Below are positions 8,800 through 20,177 of a DNA stretch of 64,000 bases, piece by piece (within the stretch, counting starts at the first letter, position 1; every line of letters starts with the position of its first letter). The translations under genes were made by a program, and so were the position numbers. The notes beneath the pieces are model-generated. The model made no database searches, was not told the DNA's origin, and worked only from the letters and a program-made list of their open reading frames with translations. The DNA comes from Pseudomonadales bacterium (lineage in GTDB: Bacteria; Pseudomonadota; Gammaproteobacteria; Pseudomonadales; Azotimanducaceae), in contig JAJEIQ010000054.1 in the NCBI GenBank assembly GCA_022827905.1, positions 151,417-215,416 of the forward strand. The letters are read 5' to 3'.

Positions 8800-9648
8800 T
8801 CAGTCGTAGGCGGCTGGCGCCAGCTTAAGAGTTTCCGCTAGCGCCCGGTCGTGTTCGATCCACAGCGTGGCGCCGGTGTCCGCGATCAATCGTTCGATCT
8901 TGTCCATCGACGCCAAGGTCTGATTGGCATCGCTGTTGAAAGTGGGAATGGCCCGCAGACTGCGCGTGGCCCGGAAGTGAAACAGGTCGCCCGATAGAAG
9001 AACGGGGCCGGTGTTCCTGAGCTTGACCCATAGCACTTGATGGCCCGGCGTATGGCCGGGGGCGCTGACGATCATCACGGAACCGTCGCCGAAGACGTCA
9101 TGGTCGCCGGTGAGGAGCTGCCTCGGATTCTTCGCAAGGTCGCCATACCATTCCAAGTCATAGACGCCTCCATAGTCGTCGGGGCGCAAAAAGGCCGCTT
9201 CGTATTCGGCGGCCTGGATCACCAATCTGGCGTTGGGGAACTGCTTGGCGGCGCCCACATGGTCGAAGTGAAGGTGCGACAGCGCAATGAAACCGACATC
9301 GTCCGGGCCTAGGCCCATGTCATCCATTTGATCGAGAAGGGACCGCGCGTAGGTCATTGTGAACGCGCCCGCACTCACCACGCCCTGCCCCGCGATCGCC
9401 GGATCAAGTCCCGCATCCCACAGCAGGTCGCCTTCGGGGTGCCGGATCAGGTAGCAGGGCACGAACAACCGCCGCACGTCGGTGTCGCTGTTGTTCAGGC
9501 CAAATGCCGAAATGTCGGGAAAGGACAGCTCCCCGCAATCGAACACATAGAGCCTGACCAGCGGGTTGTCCGCTGGGCCGTCAGTGGAGAAAGCAACTGA
9601 GGGTACCGCGCAGAAAAGGCACGCCAGCGCAATTTTTCGGCACTTCAT
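8800..9648 (-). CDS. Exported metallo-beta-lactamase-fold lactonase-like hydrolase
   Basis: This 282-residue protein has a signal peptide (MKCRKIALACLFCAVPSVAFS). HLHFDHVG is the HxHxDH zinc motif, and APGHTPGHQVLWV and the later SGDLFHF supply the remaining ligands. The arrangement LLWDAGLDP followed by HLHFDHVG is that of AHL-lactonase-family proteins. Whether it opens homoserine lactones (quorum quenching) or another lactone cannot be told. An export signal is unusual for classic AiiA enzymes. Confidence 0.75.
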   Translation of the reverse strand: MKCRKIALACLFCAVPSVAFSTDGPADNPLVRLYVFDCGELSFPDISAFGLNNSDTDVRRLFVPCYLIRHPEGDLLWDAGLDPAIAGQGVVSAGAFTMTYARSLLDQMDDMGLGPDDVGFIALSHLHFDHVGAAKQFPNARLVIQAAEYEAAFLRPDDYGGVYDLEWYGDLAKNPRQLLTGDHDVFGDGSVMIVSAPGHTPGHQVLWVKLRNTGPVLLSGDLFHFRATRSLRAIPTFNSDANQTLASMDKIERLIADTGATLWIEHDRALAETLKLAPAAYD

Positions 9649-9740
9649 GACAACCTCCTAATGCATCCTTGGCGCCGACTGATGTTGGTTTGTTCGCATC
9701 CTGATGCCAAAGCGCCCCGCAATTCGGGCAAATGGACCTG

Positions 9741-11393
9741 TCAGCGTCTCGACGGTGCCTTGGGCATCATGATGAACTCCCAGGGGGAGGCTTCCGCTTC
9801 GTTGCCGAGAACCACTTCGATGAGCGTTGGCTGGTCTTGGCGTAAAGCACGTTCCAGCAAGGGTCGCAGCGATTGGGGACTGCTGGTGCGGTGGGCCTCC
9901 ACGCCGAAGCTCTCGGCCAAGCGCACGAAGTCCGGATTCTGCAAGTCCGCGCCGGCCAGGCGGCCGTCGAATAGCCGTTGCTGGTCGCGGCGCACGTTGA
10001 CGTAGGCGCTGTTGTTGAACACCAGGGTCACTAGGCCGATGCGGTGCGCGGCGGCGGTCGCCAGTTCCTGCAGGCCGAACAGAAAGCCGCCGTCGCCGGT
10101 CACCGAGGCCACCGCCCGGTCGGGATTGGCCACCTTGACGCCCAAGGCGGTGGGGAAGCCGAATCCCAGCGTTCCCTGGAAGCCTTCGGTGACATAGGTC
10201 CTTGGCGCCAGGACCGGCCATGCGAAATAGGTCGCAAAGCCCATTTGCGAGAGTTCGGGCACGAAGAAGCCGTCGCGGGGCAGGACGTCGCGAATGGCGC
10301 GCAGGTAGTCCACTTGGGGCTGGACTTTCTCCACCGCCGCATCGGCGCGGGCCTTGGCGGAGCGAATCTCATCAAGCCGGTCTGGACTCGGCGAAGCCAA
10401 GGGCGCGAGTTGGCGCAGCAGCGCTTGGCAGGCTTCGGCGGAGTCCGCCACCACGGCGATGTCTGGGCGCAGCCGATCCATTTCCTCAGGCTCGATGTCG
10501 ATGCGGATGATCGTGGGGGCGCCGGCGGGCTTTTGCTCGTAGCGATTCATGTCCCGCCAGCGCATGGTGGGCATTTCCAGGCGGCTGCCGATGCCGATCA
10601 GCACGTCCACCGCATCGAAGAGCTCCCGGGCGGCCACCGACTGGACGCCGAGGGCATGGTCTTCCGGCACGATGCCGCGGCCGCTGCGGAACGCGGTGAC
10701 CGGCGCGTTCAGCAGTTCCGCCAAGGCCTGCACCTCATCAGCCGCATGTTGCGCCCCGGCACCGCACATGATCATCGGCTTCTTGGCGGCGGCGATGGCT
10801 CGGGCAGCGGCTTGGATGGCGTCGGTGTCGAGTTCTGGATTGATGATGGTTGGCCGCTCGCCATCCAAAGTCACCTCTCCCTGTTCCGCCATGGTGTCCC
10901 AACACATTTCCACGGTCACCGGCCCCGGACGGCCGCTGCGCGCGGTTTGGAAGGCGCGGTTGATGATGGCCGGTGCATCGGCCGGTTGACCGATGTGCAG
11001 GGCATCCTTGATGAAGGTCCGCAAGGTGGCGGGCTGGTCGGGCAGCTCGTGCAGGTGGCCGCGGCCCTTGCCGAGGAACTGCGAAGGCACTTGGCCGGTC
11101 AAGCCGATCACTGGCGCACATCCGCCCATGGCGGTCAGCAGCGCTGTGGCCGTATTCAATATGCCGGGCCCCGGAACGACCGCGAAGGCGGCTGGCCGAC
11201 CGGTCGATTTGGCGGCGCCATAGGCCATGTAGGCGGCGGCTTGTTCGTGGCGGGGGAAGACTAGCTGCGTGTCAAGACGCTTGAACGCATCAAAGAGCGG
11301 ATAGATCTGGGCGCCGGGGAGGCCGAAGACGGTGTCGATGCCGTTGGCGAGCGCGGCTCGAGCCATTGCCTCGCCACCTGTCATCCGGGCCAT
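9741..11393 (-). CDS. Thiamine-diphosphate-dependent enzyme, acetolactate synthase-like
   Basis: This 550-residue protein has the three-domain plan of the family. The N-terminal pyrimidine-binding domain carries the catalytic Glu in FPRHEQAAAYMA. The central domain (AARAIAAAKKPMIMCGAGAQ) is of the FAD/NAD type. The C-terminal domain has the diphosphate-binding motif from VTGDGGFLFG to FNNSAY. It lies only 3 bp after atpC on the same strand and may be read from the ATP synthase transcript. No small regulatory subunit follows, so a decarboxylase or oxalyl-CoA-type role is as likely as acetolactate synthesis. Confidence 0.82.
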   Translation of the reverse strand: MARMTGGEAMARAALANGIDTVFGLPGAQIYPLFDAFKRLDTQLVFPRHEQAAAYMAYGAAKSTGRPAAFAVVPGPGILNTATALLTAMGGCAPVIGLTGQVPSQFLGKGRGHLHELPDQPATLRTFIKDALHIGQPADAPAIINRAFQTARSGRPGPVTVEMCWDTMAEQGEVTLDGERPTIINPELDTDAIQAAARAIAAAKKPMIMCGAGAQHAADEVQALAELLNAPVTAFRSGRGIVPEDHALGVQSVAARELFDAVDVLIGIGSRLEMPTMRWRDMNRYEQKPAGAPTIIRIDIEPEEMDRLRPDIAVVADSAEACQALLRQLAPLASPSPDRLDEIRSAKARADAAVEKVQPQVDYLRAIRDVLPRDGFFVPELSQMGFATYFAWPVLAPRTYVTEGFQGTLGFGFPTALGVKVANPDRAVASVTGDGGFLFGLQELATAAAHRIGLVTLVFNNSAYVNVRRDQQRLFDGRLAGADLQNPDFVRLAESFGVEAHRTSSPQSLRPLLERALRQDQPTLIEVVLGNEAEASPWEFIMMPKAPSRR

Positions 11394-11396
11394 CGA

Positions 11397-11816
11397 TCAA
11401 CGCCGTCGCTTGCGCAACTCCTCCAACGTGCGCTGCTGGGCCATGGCTTCGGCCAACTGGGCGGCGGCCAAGGAGAAGTCGAAGTCCGCGGCCTGTTCGG
11501 ACAGTGCGCGTTCAGCGGCTTCCCGGGCGGCGGCGGCTGCCGCTTCGTCGATATCCTCGGCGCGGGAGGCGGTGTCCGCCAGGATGGTGACGATGCCCGG
11601 CTGGACTTCGATGAAACCGCCGGAGGCGTAGAACACCTCCTCGTCGCCGTTCTCCAAGCGCAGTTGAACCGTGCCGGGGCGAATGCCGGTCAAAAGCGGT
11701 GCGTGGCCCGGCATGATGCCCAGCTCGCCGATGGTGCCGCGCAGGCTGACCATGGCGACGGGGCCGGAGAAGATCGCCTGCTCGGCGCTGACGATGTCGC
11801 ACTGCATGGTAGCCAT
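11397..11816 (-). CDS. atpC: ATP synthase F1 epsilon subunit
   Basis: This 139-residue protein begins MATMQCDIVSAEQAIFSG, followed by the beta-sandwich with GELGIMPGHAPLLTGIRPG, the conserved loop of epsilon. The C-terminal two-helix part (SEQAADFDFSLAAAQLAEA) is the regulatory hairpin. The ATG at 11816 lies 10 bp after the atpD stop. It is the last gene of the atp operon and links the central stalk to regulation of ATP hydrolysis. Confidence 0.96.
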   Translation of the reverse strand: MATMQCDIVSAEQAIFSGPVAMVSLRGTIGELGIMPGHAPLLTGIRPGTVQLRLENGDEEVFYASGGFIEVQPGIVTILADTASRAEDIDEAAAAAAREAAERALSEQAADFDFSLAAAQLAEAMAQQRTLEELRKRRR

Positions 11817-11826
11817 GGTGCCGCTC

Positions 11827-13224
<1,398 letters not shown>

Positions 13225-13250
13225 TCATTAGTGTTTCTCGATCGATGCCG

Positions 13251-14111
13251 CTACACCGCAGCGGCGCCGCCTACGATTTCCGCAATTTCCTGGGTGATCG
13301 CCGCCTGGCGGGCGTTGTTGTAGATCAGCGTCAACTCGCCGATCAGCTTCTCCGCGTTCTCGGTGGCGTTCTTCATGGCGATCATCTTCGCCGCTTGCTC
13401 GCAAGCGCCGTTCTCCACCACCGCTTGATAGACTTGGGATTCGATGTAGCGGATCACCAAGCCCTCTATCAACTGCCGGGCGTCGGGTTCGTAGATGTAG
13501 TCCCAACGGCGCTGGAGCTCCTCGTCCGCTTCCGGGTCGAGGGGCAGCAGTTGGCGCACCGTGGGCGCTTGGGTCATGGTGTTGACGAAGTCGTTGCTGG
13601 CGATGAACAGCTTGTCGATCTGGCCCTCCTCGAAGGCGTCGAACATCACTTTGACGCCGCCGATCAGGTCGGCCAGCACCGGAGTCTCGCCCACGTGGTT
13701 GACCGCCGCGAGCACGTTGCCGCCCACCGACTTGAAGAACGCCGCCGCCTTGTTGCCGATCAGGCCGAGGTCGCTCTCGACGCCCTTGGCGTGCCAGCCG
13801 GCCATGTCCTTGACCAATTCCCGGAACAGGTTGACGTTCAGCCCACCGCACAGCCCCTTGTCGGTGGAGACCACGAGGTAGCCGACGCGGCTCACCTCGC
13901 GCTCAGCCATGTAAACGTGGCGATACTCCGGGTTGGCGTTGGCGAGGTGGCCAATCATCTGGCGCATCTTCTCGGCGTAGGGCTTACCTTGGCGCATGTT
14001 CTCCTGGGTGCGGCGCATCTTGCTCGCTGCCACCATTTGCATGGCGGAGGTGATCTTCTGCGTGTTCTCCACGCTGCCGATCTTCTTGCGAATTTCCTTG
14101 CCGACCGCCAT
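13251..14111 (-). CDS. atpG: ATP synthase F1 gamma subunit
   Basis: This 286-residue rotor shaft begins [32 protein letters not shown], the conserved N-terminal coiled-coil helix, and contains [11 protein letters not shown]. The C-terminal helix ([31 protein letters not shown]) pairs with the N-terminal one. It lies between atpA and atpD in the usual order. Confidence 0.98.
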   Translation of the reverse strand: MAVGKEIRKKIGSVENTQKITSAMQMVAASKMRRTQENMRQGKPYAEKMRQMIGHLANANPEYRHVYMAEREVSRVGYLVVSTDKGLCGGLNVNLFRELVKDMAGWHAKGVESDLGLIGNKAAAFFKSVGGNVLAAVNHVGETPVLADLIGGVKVMFDAFEEGQIDKLFIASNDFVNTMTQAPTVRQLLPLDPEADEELQRRWDYIYEPDARQLIEGLVIRYIESQVYQAVVENGACEQAAKMIAMKNATENAEKLIGELTLIYNNARQAAITQEIAEIVGGAAAV

Positions 14112-14145
14112 TGTTCCGCTCTGCCTTGCCGTGCCTCGCCCTGCG

Positions 14146-15690
14146 CTACCAGGTCTGGGTGCTCTTGAACCGTTCGATGGCGTCGCGCATGTGCTGCTCC
14201 ACCTCGTCGTTGTAGGCGCCGGTTTCGTTGATGTTGGCCATCCAGTCGCCGTGCTCCGCGTTCATGTAGCCAAGCAGCGCCTGCTCAAAGTCCAGCACCT
14301 TCTCAACGGCCACGTCCTCAAGGTAGCCCTCGTTGGCGGCGAACAGGACCACGCCCATGTCCGCCACCGTCATCGGCGCGTATTGCTTCTGCTTCATCAG
14401 TTCGGTGACCCGCTGGCCGTGCTCGAGCTGGCGGCGGGTGGCGTCGTCGAGATCGGACGCGAACTGGGAGAAGGCCGCCAGCTCCCGGTACTGGGCCAGG
14501 GCCAGCTTGATGCCGCCGGCGATCTTCTTCATGAAGGGCACCTGGGCCGCGCCACCCACCCGGGAAACCGAGATGCCCGGGCTCATGGCCGGGCGCAGGC
14601 CGGCGTTGAAGTTGTCGGTCTCCAGGAAGATCTGGCCGTCGGTGATGGAGATCACGTTGGTGGGTACGAAGGCCGACACGTCACCGGCTTGGGTCTCAAT
14701 GATCGGCAGGGCGGTCAGCGAGCCGGTCTGGCCCTTGACGCGCCCGTCGGTAATGCGCTCCACGTACTCGGCATTGACCCGGGAGGCCCGCTCCAGCAGC
14801 CGCGAATGCAGGTAGAACACGTCGCCCGGATAGGCTTCGCGACCCGGCGGGCGGCGCAGCAACAGGGAAATCTGCCGGTACGCCCAAGCCTGCTTGGTCA
14901 GGTCGTCGTAGATGATGAGGGCATCCTCGCCCTCGTCGCGGAAGAACTCGCCCATCGAGCATCCGGAATAGGGGGCGATGAACTGCATGGGCGCCGGATC
15001 CGAGGCGCTGGCGGCCACCACGATGGTGTTGTCCATCACGCCGTGGTCCTCCAGGGTGCGCACGATGTTGGCGATGGTGGACATCTTCTGGCCAATGGCC
15101 ACGTAGACGCACTTAATGCCGCTGTCCTTCTGGTTGATGATGGCGTCCACGGCGATGGCGGTCTTGCCGATCTGCCGGTCGCCGATGATGAGCTCCCGCT
15201 GGCCGCGGCCGATGGGCACCATGGCGTCGATGCACTTCAGGCCGATCTGCACCGGCTGGTCCACCGATTGGCGGGCGATGACGCCCGGCGCCACCTTTTC
15301 GATGGGCGCCGCTTGGGCCGCGTTGATGGGCCCCTTGCCGTCGATGGGCGCGCCGAGGGAGTCCACCACCCGGCCGAGCATTTCCCGGCCCACCGGCACC
15401 TCGAGGATGCGGCCCGTGCAGCGGGCGGTCATGCCCTCGGACAAATTCAGGTAGTCGCCGAGGATGACCGCGCCCACGGAGTCCCGCTCCAGGTTCAGGG
15501 CCATGCCGTAGAGGCCGCCGGGAAACTCGATCATCTCACCGTATTGGGCGTCGGCCAGCCCGTGAATGCGCACGATGCCATCCGACACGCCGACGATGAC
15601 GCCTTCGTTTTGCGCTTCGGCGTGCACATCGAGGCTTTCGATGCGCTGCCGGATGATGTCGCTGATTTCCGAGGGATTGAGTGGCTGCAT
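14146..15690 (-). CDS. atpA: ATP synthase F1 alpha subunit
   Basis: This 514-residue non-catalytic nucleotide-binding subunit has Walker [10 protein letters not shown] near residue 170 and family segments such as PAISPG-like [12 protein letters not shown]. The N-terminal [17 protein letters not shown] helix binds the delta subunit at the top of F1. Length is typical. Confidence 0.99.
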   Translation of the reverse strand: MQPLNPSEISDIIRQRIESLDVHAEAQNEGVIVGVSDGIVRIHGLADAQYGEMIEFPGGLYGMALNLERDSVGAVILGDYLNLSEGMTARCTGRILEVPVGREMLGRVVDSLGAPIDGKGPINAAQAAPIEKVAPGVIARQSVDQPVQIGLKCIDAMVPIGRGQRELIIGDRQIGKTAIAVDAIINQKDSGIKCVYVAIGQKMSTIANIVRTLEDHGVMDNTIVVAASASDPAPMQFIAPYSGCSMGEFFRDEGEDALIIYDDLTKQAWAYRQISLLLRRPPGREAYPGDVFYLHSRLLERASRVNAEYVERITDGRVKGQTGSLTALPIIETQAGDVSAFVPTNVISITDGQIFLETDNFNAGLRPAMSPGISVSRVGGAAQVPFMKKIAGGIKLALAQYRELAAFSQFASDLDDATRRQLEHGQRVTELMKQKQYAPMTVADMGVVLFAANEGYLEDVAVEKVLDFEQALLGYMNAEHGDWMANINETGAYNDEVEQHMRDAIERFKSTQTW

Positions 15691-15777
15691 TGGGTTTCCC
15701 TTAGCTCTTCCTAGTTGCCTGCGAGGCTGATTTCAAAATTCGTGCTGGTTTCGACGGCGGCCCGGGGCCGCGCCGGC

Positions 15778-16317
15778 TTAGGCCCGCGCCATCGTTTCCG
15801 CCAACTTGGCGAGGCGGCCGCGCACCGAGCCGTCAATGACCATGTCGCCGGCGCGAACCACCGCGCCGCCAAGCAGGTCGCCGTCCACCGTGCTCGACAG
15901 GGTCACTTCCTTGTCGAAGCGCCGCTGCAGGGCGGATTTCAAGGTTTCCGCCTGGGCATCGGAAAGCGGCTGGGCCGAGCGCACCTCGACGTCCAGGGTG
16001 CGTTCCTCAAGCGCTTTGAGCTCCTCAAAGCGGCGCTGGACCTCGCCGAGCAGCGCCAGCCGGCCATTAACGCTCAGGACCTGCAAAAACTGGCGACCCG
16101 CCGAGTCAATGTCATCGCCGCACAGTTCCGCCAGCCGATGCGCCTTGGTCTGGGCGGCAATCTCCGGCGACTCGATCAATGCCCGCACCTGGGCCTCGCC
16201 CACCGCGGCGCCTAACACGCCAAGCAGGCGCGACCAACGGGGCAGGGCCGAGGCCGACTTGGCCAACGCGAACACCGCGTTGCCGTAAGGCCTGGCGAGG
16301 GTTGCGAGTTCCGCCAC
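15778..16317 (-). CDS. atpH: ATP synthase F1 delta subunit
   Basis: This 179-residue protein connects F1 to the b-subunit stalk. It begins MAELATLARPYGNAVFALA, the usual ARPYA-type start of delta, and ends GAVVRAGDMVIDGSVRGRLAKL, the conserved C-terminal signature. It follows atpF after 4 bp. Confidence 0.97.
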   Translation of the reverse strand: MAELATLARPYGNAVFALAKSASALPRWSRLLGVLGAAVGEAQVRALIESPEIAAQTKAHRLAELCGDDIDSAGRQFLQVLSVNGRLALLGEVQRRFEELKALEERTLDVEVRSAQPLSDAQAETLKSALQRRFDKEVTLSSTVDGDLLGGAVVRAGDMVIDGSVRGRLAKLAETMARA

Positions 16318-16321
16318 TGGC

Positions 16322-16792
16322 TTACAGCTCCGCTGCCAAACGCTCGAGCATGCGTTCGTGGCGGCCGGGGTCGATGCTCTCCTCGAGCACCCGTTCCGCG
16401 CCCGTCAGGGCCAGTGCGGCGACTTGGCGGCGCAGGCTCTCCCGCGCCCGGTTGACTTCCTGATCAATCTCCGCCTGGGCCGCTTCGAGCAGCCGCTCGC
16501 CCTCCGCGCGGGCGTTGCCCTTGGCGTCCTCAATCATCTGATTGGCTTGCTGGCGGGCCTGCTCAATGATCTGGGCGGCCTCCGCCCGGGCCTTGGCCCG
16601 CTCCTCCTCCGCGCCGCTCTCGGCCTCGCCAAGCTTGCGTTCGGCTTCCTCCGCCGCCACCAAGCCTTGGGCAATGGCCTGCTGGCGTTCGGTCATGGCC
16701 GACTTCAGGACCGGCCAGATGTACTTCATGCAGAACGCGACGAAGATCAGGAAGACCAGGCTTTGCGCGAACAGCGTCAGTCCTATGTTCAT
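16322..16792 (-). CDS. atpF: ATP synthase Fo b subunit
   Basis: This 156-residue protein begins MNIGLTLFAQSLVFLIFVAF, a single N-terminal membrane helix. The rest is a long, charged, Ala/Glu/Arg-rich coiled coil that forms the peripheral stalk. The length equals that of the Escherichia coli protein. Confidence 0.98.
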   Translation of the reverse strand: MNIGLTLFAQSLVFLIFVAFCMKYIWPVLKSAMTERQQAIAQGLVAAEEAERKLGEAESGAEEERAKARAEAAQIIEQARQQANQMIEDAKGNARAEGERLLEAAQAEIDQEVNRARESLRRQVAALALTGAERVLEESIDPGRHERMLERLAAEL

Positions 16793-16861
16793 GTCCGACT
16801 TCCGGCTAGTTGGGTGATGGTTGGGTGCTTGTTCCGCGCCTTGCGGGCCGGAACCCTGGCG

Positions 16862-17107
<246 letters not shown>

Positions 17108-17130
17108 TTATGACGGTTGGTTGAAGCGGA

Positions 17131-17982
17131 TCAATGCTCGTCCGTGTCGTGGGCCTGAGCCAAGTAAACGATGGTCAGCACTGCGAATACGAACGCCTGC
17201 AAGGTGATGACGATTAGGTGGAACGCCGCCCACACGAACTGAAACACTCCGCCGGCCATCGCGAAGACGATGCCGGCCGAGAACATGAGCGCGATGAGAA
17301 CGAAGATCATCTCACCGGCGTACAGATTACCGAACAGGCGCAGCCCCAGGGACAGCGGCTTGGCGATCAGTGTGACGAACTCCAGCACGAAGTTCACCGG
17401 CACGAGCAGCTTTGACGGGAAGGGATGGAACGACAGTTCCGCCAGGAAGCCGCCAACGCCCTTGCACTTGATGCTGTAGTAGAGGATGAGCGCGAACACG
17501 GACAGGGCCATCGCCATGGTGATGTTGGGGTCGGTGCTCGGCACGATCTTCATGTAGTGGATGCCAAACACCTTGGCCAATTCCGGCACCCAATCCACGG
17601 GCACCAGGTCCATGAGGTTCATGAGGAAGACCCAGACGAAGATGGTCAGGGCCAAGGGGGCGATGAGGTCGTTTTTGTGGTTGAAGATGCTCTCGGTGGT
17701 GTCGTCGATGAACTCGACGATGACCTCGACGAAGTTCTGCAGGCCACCCGGAACGCCGGCGGTGGCGCGGCTTGCGGCGCGGCGGAAGATGGCCAGGAAG
17801 ATCACGCCCAGGCCGATGGACCAAGCCATGGAATCGACGTGGATCGACCAAAAGCCCATCTCGGCCGCCTCCTCCGCTGAATGGGCGAAGCCCCAACTGC
17901 CGTCCGGGTGCTGGCCGTAGGTGAGGTTGGTCAGGTGGTGCTTGATGTACTCAGCACTGGTTGGATTGTCTGCGGATGCCAT
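17131..17982 (-). CDS. atpB: ATP synthase Fo a subunit
   Basis: This 283-residue membrane protein has five to six helices. The segment [18 protein letters not shown] contains the essential Arg that faces the c-ring and the conserved LFGN motif. The N-terminal part (residues 1-40) is periplasmic and hydrophilic. It supplies the two proton half-channels. Confidence 0.98.
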   Translation of the reverse strand: MASADNPTSAEYIKHHLTNLTYGQHPDGSWGFAHSAEEAAEMGFWSIHVDSMAWSIGLGVIFLAIFRRAASRATAGVPGGLQNFVEVIVEFIDDTTESIFNHKNDLIAPLALTIFVWVFLMNLMDLVPVDWVPELAKVFGIHYMKIVPSTDPNITMAMALSVFALILYYSIKCKGVGGFLAELSFHPFPSKLLVPVNFVLEFVTLIAKPLSLGLRLFGNLYAGEMIFVLIALMFSAGIVFAMAGGVFQFVWAAFHLIVITLQAFVFAVLTIVYLAQAHDTDEH

Positions 17983-18023
17983 ACCTGAGCAAAAGCCGTC
18001 CTGTCTTCAATTCTCCATCGCCT

Positions 18024-18416
18024 TCAACGCCGCCGCCGAGCCAGCGTCTGCCCCAAGGGCGCCGCGACGTAGGCCAGATGCACCGCGCCCAACGTGGCGA
18101 AAAAGCCCAGCGGCGCGGGCCTCACCCAAGCGAAGGCCACCGCCATCAAGGCCACCGTGGCCAGCGACCGCCCGAGCCCGTACGCCAAAACCCGGCCTGC
18201 CTTGGGCTCTCGCTCGGCAGCCCATGCGAACAAGGCCGTCGGCACGACGCACACCGCGCCGCCCCAAGCCGCCGCTGCAGCCTGCTCGGCCCCGAGCAGC
18301 GCAAAAAGGCACACAGCCACCCCGGCCATGCCGATCTGCATGACCACAATTGCGCAAACCAGACTGATGCTTCCCACGCTTCGCTTGCGCGCTGCGCGGG
18401 ACCAATCGAAAGCCAA
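18024..18416 (-). CDS. atpI: ATP synthase subunit I
   Basis: This 130-residue protein has about four hydrophobic segments (for example SISLVCAIVVMQIGMAGVAVCLFALL) and a C-terminal basic tail. As the first gene of the operon just before atpB it fits AtpI, which helps c-ring assembly and possibly magnesium uptake. The sequence is poorly conserved in this family; placement carries much of the call. Confidence 0.85.
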   Translation of the reverse strand: MAFDWSRAARKRSVGSISLVCAIVVMQIGMAGVAVCLFALLGAEQAAAAAWGGAVCVVPTALFAWAAEREPKAGRVLAYGLGRSLATVALMAVAFAWVRPAPLGFFATLGAVHLAYVAAPLGQTLARRRR

Positions 18417-18445
18417 GTCAGGCGGGTCCCGTGAAGGCGGCGCGG

Positions 18446-18474
18446 ATTATAGAGAGGTGGTTTGGCGCATTCAA
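18446..18474 (-). promoter_or_regulatory. Sigma70 promoter of the atp operon
   Basis: The minus strand reads TTGAAT (18474-18469), a 17-bp spacer and TATAAT (18451-18446). The predicted start lies near 18439, about 23 bp before the atpI ATG at 18416. Both hexamers and the spacing fit a strong housekeeping promoter. Confidence 0.72.
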
Positions 18475-18518
18475 CACGGGTTGTTCAAAAAACTGCGCAT
18501 TGCGGCAAGTGGTCTGGT

Positions 18519-19391
18519 TCAGTCAAGCCTGTCCCTTCGATCGGGCAACAGGTGGCTGAGTATGCCGTCGAGTTCATCGAGCGAAGCGTACCGAATGGTC
18601 ACCCGGCCCGCGCCCTTGGCATCGTGGGCGATCGAGACCGGCGCGCCAAGCCGCTCCTTGACCCGCTGCTCAAGAGCCAGCGTATCCGGATCCTTGCTGG
18701 CGGCTTGCTTCTTGGGTGGCGTCTCCCCGGCGAGCAGGCGTCGCACCAGGGCTTCCGTTTGGCGCACGTTGAGTTTTTCCCGGACCGTCTGTTGGGCCGC
18801 GGCAATCTGTTCGGCGGGCGGCAAGGGCAGGAGGGCGCGGGCGTGGCCCATCTCCAAGGCGCCCTCATCAAGCAGTTCGCGCACCGCCGGATCGAGATTG
18901 AGCAGCCGAAGCAGATTGGCCACCGCCTCGCGGGACTTGCCCACCGCGTCGGCGACGGCCTGCTGGGTCAATCCGAACTCATCGCGCAGGCGGCGCAGCG
19001 CCTCGGCTTCCTCGAGCGGCCTTAAGTCCTCGCGCTGCAGGTTCTCGATGAGAGCCATGGCGGCGGCCTGCTCATCGCTCACCTCCCGGACAACGGCGGG
19101 CACGGCGTCAAGGCCAGCTAGGCCAGCTGCCCGCAAGCGCCGCTCGCCCGCCACCAGTTCATAACCGCCCTGGGGCCGGGAGCGCAGGACCACCGGCTGC
19201 ATCAGCCCGTGGGCGCTGATCGAGCGGCTCAATTCAGCGAGGGCGGCGTCATCGAAGTGCCGGCGCGGCTGGTAGCGGCTGTGGTGAATCTCATTGAGGG
19301 CGATGGAAGCGGGCGCCGATGGCTCCGCAACCAAGGCGCCGCCGGCGCTCAGCAGCGCTTCGAGACCGCGCCCCAAGGGTTTCCTGGCCAC
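18519..19391 (-). CDS. parB: Chromosome partitioning protein ParB
   Basis: This 290-residue protein binds parS sites and spreads along DNA as a CTP-dependent clamp. The N-terminal part (ALNEIHHSRYQPRRHF, then GYELVAGERRLRAA) is the ParB/Srx nucleotide domain, and NLQREDLRPLEEAEALRRLRDEFGLTQQAVADAVGKSR holds the helix-turn-helix. The C-terminal dimer domain follows a Lys-rich linker. It sits 3 bp after parA. Confidence 0.97.
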   Translation of the reverse strand: MARKPLGRGLEALLSAGGALVAEPSAPASIALNEIHHSRYQPRRHFDDAALAELSRSISAHGLMQPVVLRSRPQGGYELVAGERRLRAAGLAGLDAVPAVVREVSDEQAAAMALIENLQREDLRPLEEAEALRRLRDEFGLTQQAVADAVGKSREAVANLLRLLNLDPAVRELLDEGALEMGHARALLPLPPAEQIAAAQQTVREKLNVRQTEALVRRLLAGETPPKKQAASKDPDTLALEQRVKERLGAPVSIAHDAKGAGRVTIRYASLDELDGILSHLLPDRRDRLD

Positions 19392-19394
19392 GCG

Positions 19395-20165
19395 CTAGGT
19401 TTCCCTTGCCTTGACCAATTCCGCCGCCAAGGCCATGTAGGCGATGGCGCCCCGCGAATGGCGGTCATACAGAATGGCCGGCAAGCCGTGGCTCGGCGCT
19501 TCCGCCAAGCGGACATTGCGCGGAATCACCGTGCGGAACACCTTGTTGCCGAAGTGTGCGATCAATTGCCGTGACACGTCGCGGGTCAGGCCGTTGCGCG
19601 GATCATACATCGTTCGCAGCAGCCCCTGTACGGCGAGGCGCGGGTTGGCCCGATGGCGGACCTGGCTGATCGTGTCGAGCAGCGCCGTCAGCCCCTCCAA
19701 GGCGTAGTACTCGCACTGCATCGGGATCAGCACGCCATCCGCCGCCACCAGGGCGTTCAAGGTAAGGATGTTGAGGCTCGGCGGGCAATCCATGATGAGG
19801 TACTCGTAGCGCTGCGCGGCCTGGGCGCTCGACAATCGGTGGCGCAGCCGGGCCTCACGGCCATCCACCGCCAGCAGTTCCACTTCAGCGGCGGTCAGGT
19901 CGCTGTTGCAGGGCACCAAGTCGAAGCCCCCCGGACAGGGCCTGAGCACTTCCTCAAGAACGGCATCGTCCATCAGCCAGTCGCGCATCGAGGTGGCGAG
20001 GGCGGTCTTGTCCAACCCGGAACCGGTGGTGGCATTGCCTTGCGGGTCGAGATCAAGCAGCAGGGTCCGGTGGCCGGACAGGCTTAAGGAAGCGCTCAGG
20101 TTAACGCTCGTCGTGGTCTTGCCGACGCCGCCTTTTTGATTGGCCACCGCTATGATGCGGGTCAT
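19395..20165 (-). CDS. parA: Chromosome partitioning ATPase ParA
   Basis: This 256-residue deviant-Walker ATPase begins MTRIIAVANQKGGVGKTTTSVNLSA, with the KGGVGKTT P-loop at residues 11-18, and has DLDPQGNATTG and MDCPPSLNILT further on. It works with ParB to segregate the chromosome origin. The mnmG-rsmG-parA-parB order is a hallmark of the origin-proximal region. Confidence 0.98.
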   Translation of the reverse strand: MTRIIAVANQKGGVGKTTTSVNLSASLSLSGHRTLLLDLDPQGNATTGSGLDKTALATSMRDWLMDDAVLEEVLRPCPGGFDLVPCNSDLTAAEVELLAVDGREARLRHRLSSAQAAQRYEYLIMDCPPSLNILTLNALVAADGVLIPMQCEYYALEGLTALLDTISQVRHRANPRLAVQGLLRTMYDPRNGLTRDVSRQLIAHFGNKVFRTVIPRNVRLAEAPSHGLPAILYDRHSRGAIAYMALAAELVKARET

Positions 20166-20177
20166 CGTTGGTCACCA

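Noticed and set aside
9741..11393. Calling the thiamine-diphosphate enzyme ilvB/ilvG
   Set aside because: No small subunit gene follows and nearby genes are not for branched-chain amino acids; the family is too broad for a symbol.
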